Source: JBDUDK01 sp040002995 (lineage in GTDB: Bacteria; Actinomycetota; Acidimicrobiia; Acidimicrobiales; Ilumatobacteraceae). Taken from it: 64,000 nt of DNA. Positions 59,714 through 64,000 of this stretch are shown in pieces. Where the stretch lies: the NCBI GenBank assembly GCA_040002995.1, contig JBDUDK010000064.1, positions 1 through 64,000 on the forward strand, written 5' to 3'. Position numbers and translations under genes: made by a program. Within the stretch, counting starts at the first letter, position 1. Each line of letters begins with the position of its first letter. Below the pieces are notes generated by a model. The model saw only the letters and a list, made by a program, of their open reading frames with translations. It was not told the DNA's origin and ran no database searches.

Positions 59714-60464
59714 GGCCGACAGTGTGGCAGGGGTGGTCTTGGCGGCGGGTGCGGGCACGCGTCTGCATCCGCTTACCCTCGAACGGCCCAAGCCCCTGTG
59801 CCCGTTCGGCTCGGCGACGCTGGTGGACAGGGCCATTGCCCAGCTGTCCGCCGTGACCCCGGCCGTTGCGGTGAACGCCCACCACGGGGCGGCCGCCCTC
59901 GTCGCCTACCTCGGAGGACGAATCTACGTGTCCGTCGAGTCGGAACTATTGGGAACCGGCGGAGCGATCGGGCGCCTCCGGTCGTGGATTGATGGTCGCG
60001 ATGTGGTCGTCGCCAACGCCGACACCGTCCACGACGTCGCGCTTTCAACCTTGGTCGCAGGGTGGGACAGAGATCGCATCGGCTTCGTCACCGCAGAAGC
60101 GCGTCCCACCCAGTTCGCAGCTGGGATGCGGCTGGTGGCGGCCCTGATGCCCTGGAGGGTGGTGCGGGAGATTCGCGAGTCGCCGCACGGGCTGTACGCG
60201 CGGTGGTGGGCGCCCGCGGCAGCGTCCGGCGATGTCGTCGTCGTGGCCGGTGGTGCTAGTGGGTGGTTCGACTGCGGTCGTGTGCGCGACTATCTGGAGG
60301 CCAATCTCTGGCAGTCGCAAGGGGCGTCGGTCGTGGGGGAGACAGCAAGGGTCGAGGGCGTGATCGAGCAGTCCGTGATCTGGCCCGGCGCGGTCGTCAG
60401 GAGCGGGGAGTGGCTGCACCGGGCGATCCGCACAACGTCAGGTCGGACCGTGTTGGTTCGTTAG
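59712..60464 (+). CDS. sugar-phosphate nucleotidyltransferase-like protein
   Basis: A 250-residue NTP_transferase-fold protein: AGVVLAAGAGTRLHPLTLERPKPLCPFG is the nucleotide-binding signature, LLGTGGAIGRLRSWI and VVVANADTV (metal Asp) follow. The C-terminus (ASVVGETARVEGVIEQSVIWPGAVV) has a short hexapeptide-like stretch. It resembles mannose-1-phosphate guanylyltransferases and MurNAc-1-P uridylyltransferases but is short. It could feed sugar nucleotides to wall or polyprenol-mannose metabolism. Confidence 0.82.
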   Translation: MADSVAGVVLAAGAGTRLHPLTLERPKPLCPFGSATLVDRAIAQLSAVTPAVAVNAHHGAAALVAYLGGRIYVSVESELLGTGGAIGRLRSWIDGRDVVVANADTVHDVALSTLVAGWDRDRIGFVTAEARPTQFAAGMRLVAALMPWRVVREIRESPHGLYARWWAPAAASGDVVVVAGGASGWFDCGRVRDYLEANLWQSQGASVVGETARVEGVIEQSVIWPGAVVRSGEWLHRAIRTTSGRTVLVR

Positions 60465-60491
60465 GCGAGTTGGCCGGTGCCAAACTCAGGC

Positions 60492-62045
60492 ATGGCCGAC
60501 TTTTTGACCAATCACGCGGATCTCCAGCCAAAGACGCTCGCGGTTGTCGATGATCGACCGGATGGCACCCTTATTCGCTGGACGTATGCCGAACTCGAGC
60601 GGCGGGCCAACCGACTCGGGCACGCGCTCACCGGCCTCGCGGTGGGCAGGGGCACCAAGGTCGTTTGGTGCGGACAAAATTCGCCGGGCGTGGTCGTCAT
60701 CGTCAACGCGGCCCGCAAGATCGGCGCCACGGCGGTGCCGCTCAACTACCGGTTGTCCGACGAGGAAGCGGTGTACGTCACCGATCACTGTGACGCCACG
60801 GTGGTGTACGTCGACGCCGAATTCGCGCCGATGTTCGAGCGCATCCGCGCCCAGCTTCCGAAGGTGCGCCACATCATCGTGTTCGACGGCCCGGCTCCGG
60901 AGGGAATGTTGAGCGCGGAGGCCATTGTCGAGGCGGCTCCCGACACGCCGCCGCCCGCCGACGGAGGCGAGGCCGGAGACACGATGATCTACACGTCCGG
61001 GACGACCGGAAAGCCGAAAGGCGCGCTGCGGCGTGGGGCCGGCGACCCGACGCAGGTGATGGCCATGCTGGCGTTGATCGGGTACAGCGCCGACGACATC
61101 TATATATCGACCGGTCCGCTCTATCACTCCGGACCGGGCGGCTTCATGGGCATCGCGCTGATACTGGGGCAGACGGTTGTGCTGCAGCGCAAGTTCGACG
61201 CCACCGATTGGCTGCGCCTTGTCGAGAAGTACAAGGTGACCACGACGTTCTCGGCGCCCACACCGATCCGGATGATTTGCAGCCTGCCCGCCGACGTGAA
61301 GGCGCGCTTTGTCCGGTCGACCATGCGGCGGATGATCGCGAACGCCGCGCCGTGGAGCTTCGCGTTGAAACAGATGTATCTCGCCGACTTCCCCGACGAT
61401 TCTCTGTGGGAGGTCTATGGCTCCACCGAGCTGGGCGTGAACTGCATCCTCGAGCCGGCCGATCAACTTCGCAAGCCCGGCTCGTGCGGGAAGGCGGCAC
61501 CGGGCGTCGAGATCAAGCTGTTCGACGAGAACGGCACGGAGGTCAAGGGTGCGGGCCCGGACGCGGCCGGCGAACTCTTCGTGCGTTCGGCCTCGATATT
61601 CGCCGACTACTACAAGCAGCACGACAAATTCCTCGAGGACCAGCGCCACGGCTACCAGACCGTGGGCGACATCGCGTATCGGGATGCCGAGGGCTATTTC
61701 TACATCTGCGACCGCAAGAAGGACATGATCATCTCCGGTGGCGTGAACATCTACCCCGCCGAGATCGAAAGCGCCCTCGAGAGCCATCCGGCCATCTATG
61801 AGGCCGCGGTCTTCGGGATTCCGAGCGAGGAGTGGGGCGAGAGCGTGCACGCGGTCGTGGTGGCAGGGCCGGGGTCGACATTGACCGCCGCCGACGTGGC
61901 CGCGCACGCACGGACCCATCTCGCCGGTTACAAGGTGCCCAGGTCGGTGACGTTCATCGACGAGCTACCCAAGACAGGATCCGGCAAGATCCTCAAACGC
62001 GAACTGCGCGCCCCCTACTGGGCCGACCGCACCTCCAAGGTCTAA
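60492..62045 (+). CDS. long-chain/other acyl-CoA synthetase (FadD-like)
   Basis: A 517-residue ANL ligase. P-loop MIYTSGTTGKPKGAL, YGSTELGVNCI, GYQTVGDIAYRDAEGYFYICDRKKDMIISGGVNIYPAEIE and C-terminal lysine in PKTGSGKILKRE; all motifs are intact, unlike the divergent ligase at 57-59 kb. ATG 60492 preferred over GTG 60477 because MADFLTNHADLQPKTLAV is a normal start. Substrate unknown. Confidence 0.93.
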   Translation: MADFLTNHADLQPKTLAVVDDRPDGTLIRWTYAELERRANRLGHALTGLAVGRGTKVVWCGQNSPGVVVIVNAARKIGATAVPLNYRLSDEEAVYVTDHCDATVVYVDAEFAPMFERIRAQLPKVRHIIVFDGPAPEGMLSAEAIVEAAPDTPPPADGGEAGDTMIYTSGTTGKPKGALRRGAGDPTQVMAMLALIGYSADDIYISTGPLYHSGPGGFMGIALILGQTVVLQRKFDATDWLRLVEKYKVTTTFSAPTPIRMICSLPADVKARFVRSTMRRMIANAAPWSFALKQMYLADFPDDSLWEVYGSTELGVNCILEPADQLRKPGSCGKAAPGVEIKLFDENGTEVKGAGPDAAGELFVRSASIFADYYKQHDKFLEDQRHGYQTVGDIAYRDAEGYFYICDRKKDMIISGGVNIYPAEIESALESHPAIYEAAVFGIPSEEWGESVHAVVVAGPGSTLTAADVAAHARTHLAGYKVPRSVTFIDELPKTGSGKILKRELRAPYWADRTSKV

Positions 62046-62053
62046 ACCCTGGG

Positions 62054-62073
62054 GCGTTCTGACGCGCTTTTTT
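62054..62073 (+). terminator. weak intrinsic-terminator-like hairpin
   Basis: GCGT (62054-62057) pairs with ACGC (62062-62065) around a 4-nt loop, followed after two bases by six T (62068-62073). It lies 9 bp after the acyl-CoA synthetase stop. The stem is short, so efficiency is doubtful. Confidence 0.4.
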
Positions 62074-62102
62074 GGTCTCTGGTGTCGGTTTCGCGCGCGA
62101 GT

Positions 62103-62490
62103 TCACTTGCGGAGCACTGCAGCGATATCTCCGATCACCGTTTCGAGGCGGAAACGAATGTTGTCCTCGCTGACTCTCATCGGTCGGACACCTAAGCGTG
62201 CGAGTTGGCGATCGCGCCATTTGTCGTAGTTCTGTGAGCAGTCCTTGTGGAGAAAGGACTGCGTCGGCGATGTGGTGCCTGACCTCGACAAACGTTGTCC
62301 AGCAGTGCCGATGACGAACCCGGTCGACCGACATGCGTAGGACCACAGAAGCAGCAAACACGGACCAGCAGGGCGCGAGCGGTGCGCTCATCGGGGTCGG
62401 GCTGTTCAGCTTGGATCGCGGCATCCTGTGGACGAGCAATACCGGGCGGTGATCGAGGGCCATCAGGAACAAGACGCCCGCACTTGATCG
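62103..62490 (-). pseudogene. decayed DUF559/Vsr-like nuclease-domain gene
   Basis: The 495-bp gap 62046-62540 has no intact gene. On the minus strand the stretch ending at 62103 encodes CSQNYDKWRDRQLARLGVRPMRVSEDNIRFRLETV, which looks like the C-terminal part of DUF559-type endonuclease domains. Upstream, fragments in two other frames (e.g. HRPVLLVHRMPRSKLN) look like the usual N-terminal part, so the gene appears broken by at least one frameshift. The codon pattern is less GC-biased than in neighbours. This may be a relic of a transferred element. Confidence 0.4.
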
Positions 62491-62540
62491 GCACTTGTGC
62501 GCTCGCGCGATGACGGCGTGGTCGACTCTACGGCCCGCGA

Positions 62541-63524
62541 TTATGAGCGACCGAGCAGCTCCACCAACTCGGGATGGTCGCGAGCTACCGATGCAAGCAC
62601 TTCGAGGGAGACAGCCAGCACGCCCGCATGGCCGAGCCGAACGAGGATGCCGTCGAGCCACTCGACGAATTCGTCGAACAACGCATTGTCCTCGAGCAAG
62701 ACGGATGCGGCGGCGAACGACACGATGTAGCCGTAGTCAGCGCGCGTCCGGCTGATCTGGCGTTCGGTGAAGCGGCTGACCGCTGGAATGCGGCCAGCGA
62801 GCGCCGCCATCGCCGCATCGACCAATTCGCGCTGTGAGCCGTCGATCGCGCTTCCGGCGTTTGCTCCAGGACGGGTGACGGGCCGGGGCAACCCTGGTTC
62901 GGCGCGCCACTGGTCGAGGATGGCGTCGGCCTGTTCGATGGATGCGGCCCATCCGTCGGCGCCGAGCGCGTCGGCCCGTGCGGCCGTGGCGAGGGCGGCG
63001 CCTCCCGCGATCACCCGGTACCCGGCGGCGTGGGCGGCATCGACGATCCGCGCGGCACCAAGCAGGTTCATCGCGACCGAGCAGCTGACGAGCAGCCCGA
63101 TCGGGTCGACGTCCCGTAGGAACTCGCCGAGATCGTCCGCCGACGCCGAAGCGCCGAGGAAGGTCACTTCCCACGACCGTGCTTCCAGCATCTCGCTCAG
63201 CATCCGCGCCGGAAGGCTGTGCCACTCCTGTTCGCAACACGCCAGCACGACTCGGCCCCGTGACCCCTGCCGTGGGGCGGAAGCGATGTCGGCCAGCACT
63301 GCTTCCACGATGGCGGTGGCCGCGTGCTCCTGAGAGACCGTCCACGTGCCCGCCTCCCAGAGCTCGCCGACGCGCCGCTGTGCTGTGGCCAGCACATCGA
63401 CGACGACGTCCGCGACGGAGGCTCCCGCGTCCAGCTGTCGTCGAGCGAACGCCAACGCGCCGGGACGGTCGCGCGCGGCGAGAAGGTCGAGGAAGTGTGA
63501 AGCCGCGTCGGCGGTCACGGGCAT
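62541..63524 (-). CDS. cobalamin-binding protein with CarH-type W-x9-EH motif and unknown C-terminal domain
   Basis: A 327-residue protein. Residues about 5-80 are a B12-binding helical bundle carrying W56-x9-E66-H67, the motif of adenosylcobalamin photoreceptors of the CarH/LitR class. Residues 90-205 are the B12-binding Rossmann domain with axial-ligand candidate H102 (EWHSLP, a degenerate DxHxxG), FLGAS, LLVSCS and VIAGGAAL. Unlike CarH there is no MerR DNA-binding domain; residues 206-327 form a helical domain of unknown type (AVSRFTERQISRTRADYGYI). A role as light or B12 sensor acting through protein contacts is inferred. TGATG overlap with the monooxygenase gene. Confidence 0.82.
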   Translation of the reverse strand: MPVTADAASHFLDLLAARDRPGALAFARRQLDAGASVADVVVDVLATAQRRVGELWEAGTWTVSQEHAATAIVEAVLADIASAPRQGSRGRVVLACCEQEWHSLPARMLSEMLEARSWEVTFLGASASADDLGEFLRDVDPIGLLVSCSVAMNLLGAARIVDAAHAAGYRVIAGGAALATAARADALGADGWAASIEQADAILDQWRAEPGLPRPVTRPGANAGSAIDGSQRELVDAAMAALAGRIPAVSRFTERQISRTRADYGYIVSFAAASVLLEDNALFDEFVEWLDGILVRLGHAGVLAVSLEVLASVARDHPELVELLGRS

Positions 63525-63826
63525 CAGCGAGCTACGACGCCGAATCGGCGGACGCCGATCGGGTGGGGCCTATGCTCGCCGCCCGGAATCCGTGCGTGCG
63601 ATCGGGCGTGGTCGTCGCTGCGCATGTAGGCCACGAACTCCGCCCGACTGGTCCACCACGAGACCATCACGTAGTGCCCGGGATCAGCGCGGTCGGCCCA
63701 GACCTCGAGCCGACGGAAGCCGGGCGCGGTCTCCACCGCACCGAGCCGGCTGCGAAATGCGTCTTCGAGCGCCGCCGCGCCGTCGACCGGGACACGAATC
63801 TCGCTTTGGACGACGAACTCTTCCAA
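63524..63826 (-). CDS. antibiotic biosynthesis monooxygenase (ABM)-domain protein
   Basis: A 100-residue ferredoxin-like-fold protein: FVVQSEIRVPVDGAAALEDAFRSRLGAVETAPGFRRLEVW and YVMVSWWTSRAEFVAYMRSDDH are ABM/heme-degrading-type blocks. It could be a small monooxygenase or a ligand-binding protein. TTG 63826 is the likely start (AAGGGA about 9 nt upstream); no ATG or GTG is closer, and the longer frame is not ABM-like. Its stop overlaps the cobalamin-protein start by one base. Confidence 0.72.
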   Translation of the reverse strand: MEEFVVQSEIRVPVDGAAALEDAFRSRLGAVETAPGFRRLEVWADRADPGHYVMVSWWTSRAEFVAYMRSDDHARSHARIPGGEHRPHPIGVRRFGVVAR

Positions 63827-63857
63827 TGGTGTGCGTCCCTTGGCTGGACCCCGGCGG

Positions 63858-64000
63858 CTACCGGGGGAGGTGGTCGGCGACGAGACGTGTGCTCTGAAGC
63901 AGGATCGGAAGGAGCTCCTCGAGATGATGTCGGGCCAGCGTCCCTTCGGTAGCCACGGCAAGGAGTGCCTCGCCGTCGCCGCACGAGATGTCGAGATGCA
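63858..64000 (-). CDS. C-terminal fragment of an unidentified protein (runs off the window)
   Basis: The last 46 residues of a minus-strand gene are visible, ending ATEGTLARHHLEELLPILLQ and then a short tail before TAG at 63860. The helical, Leu-rich end looks coding, and the gene is 31 bp upstream of the monooxygenase start, so it is probably the same operon. The family cannot be told from this fragment. Confidence 0.55.
   Translation of the reverse strand, partial: HLDISCGDGEALLAVATEGTLARHHLEELLPILLQSTRLVADHLPR

Overview
The window is GC-rich, densely packed actinobacterial chromosome. The lineage is inferred from gene content: a DUF3040 protein, SepF and DivIVA/Wag31-type division proteins with no FtsA, the proteasome activator Bpa, a translational T-box before ileS, and a menaquinone cluster. 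An Acidimicrobiia-like organism fits best (murF is missing from the wall cluster and the gene order differs from mycobacteria and Streptomyces), but no rRNA or marker phylogeny is available here to prove the class. No tRNA, rRNA, IS element, prophage or CRISPR array was found.

Left part (1-15.1 kb): the end of a two-component system, a methyltransferase, an inositol-phosphatase-like enzyme, threonine aldolase, a Dpm1-type glycosyltransferase, a NUDIX hydrolase coupled to DNA polymerase IV, and DUF3040. A minus-strand operon encodes MoxR ATPase, a DUF58 protein and a TgpA-like transglutaminase. A ROK kinase, an acyl-CoA dehydrogenase whose 3' end has been tandemly repeated (65-bp unit), an HNH protein and a lipoate-ligase-like protein follow.

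Centre (15.1-37.6 kb): the division and cell wall (dcw) cluster, mraZ-rsmH-ftsL-ftsI-murE-mraY-murD-ftsW-murG-murC-murB-ftsQ-ftsZ-yggS-sepF-yggT-divIVA, then ileS, a DksA/TraR-like protein, lspA and rluD. Most junctions from rsmH to ftsQ are ATGA, GTGA or TGATG overlaps, which implies one translationally coupled operon. Three regulatory regions stand out. A 10-bp-periodic TGG array precedes mraZ (probable MraZ operator). A long near-perfect hairpin lies between mraZ and rsmH (probable mraW-type leader RNA). A short-Stem-I T-box with an AUC specifier precedes ileS. murF, ddl and pgeF are absent from the cluster.

Right part (37.6-64 kb): an Rrf2 regulator, a phosphodiesterase, bpa, dnaE, assorted enzymes, a DUF255 thioredoxin-fold protein and an SDR/VOC pair. 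The menaquinone genes menE, menB, menA, menH, menD, menF and menG lie interleaved on both strands; menC is absent. Two acyl-CoA synthetases, a MaoC hydratase and a sugar-nucleotidyltransferase-like gene follow. The window ends with a decayed nuclease-like gene and a minus-strand operon encoding a monooxygenase and a cobalamin-binding protein that carries the CarH-type W-x9-EH light-sensor motif on a non-MerR scaffold.
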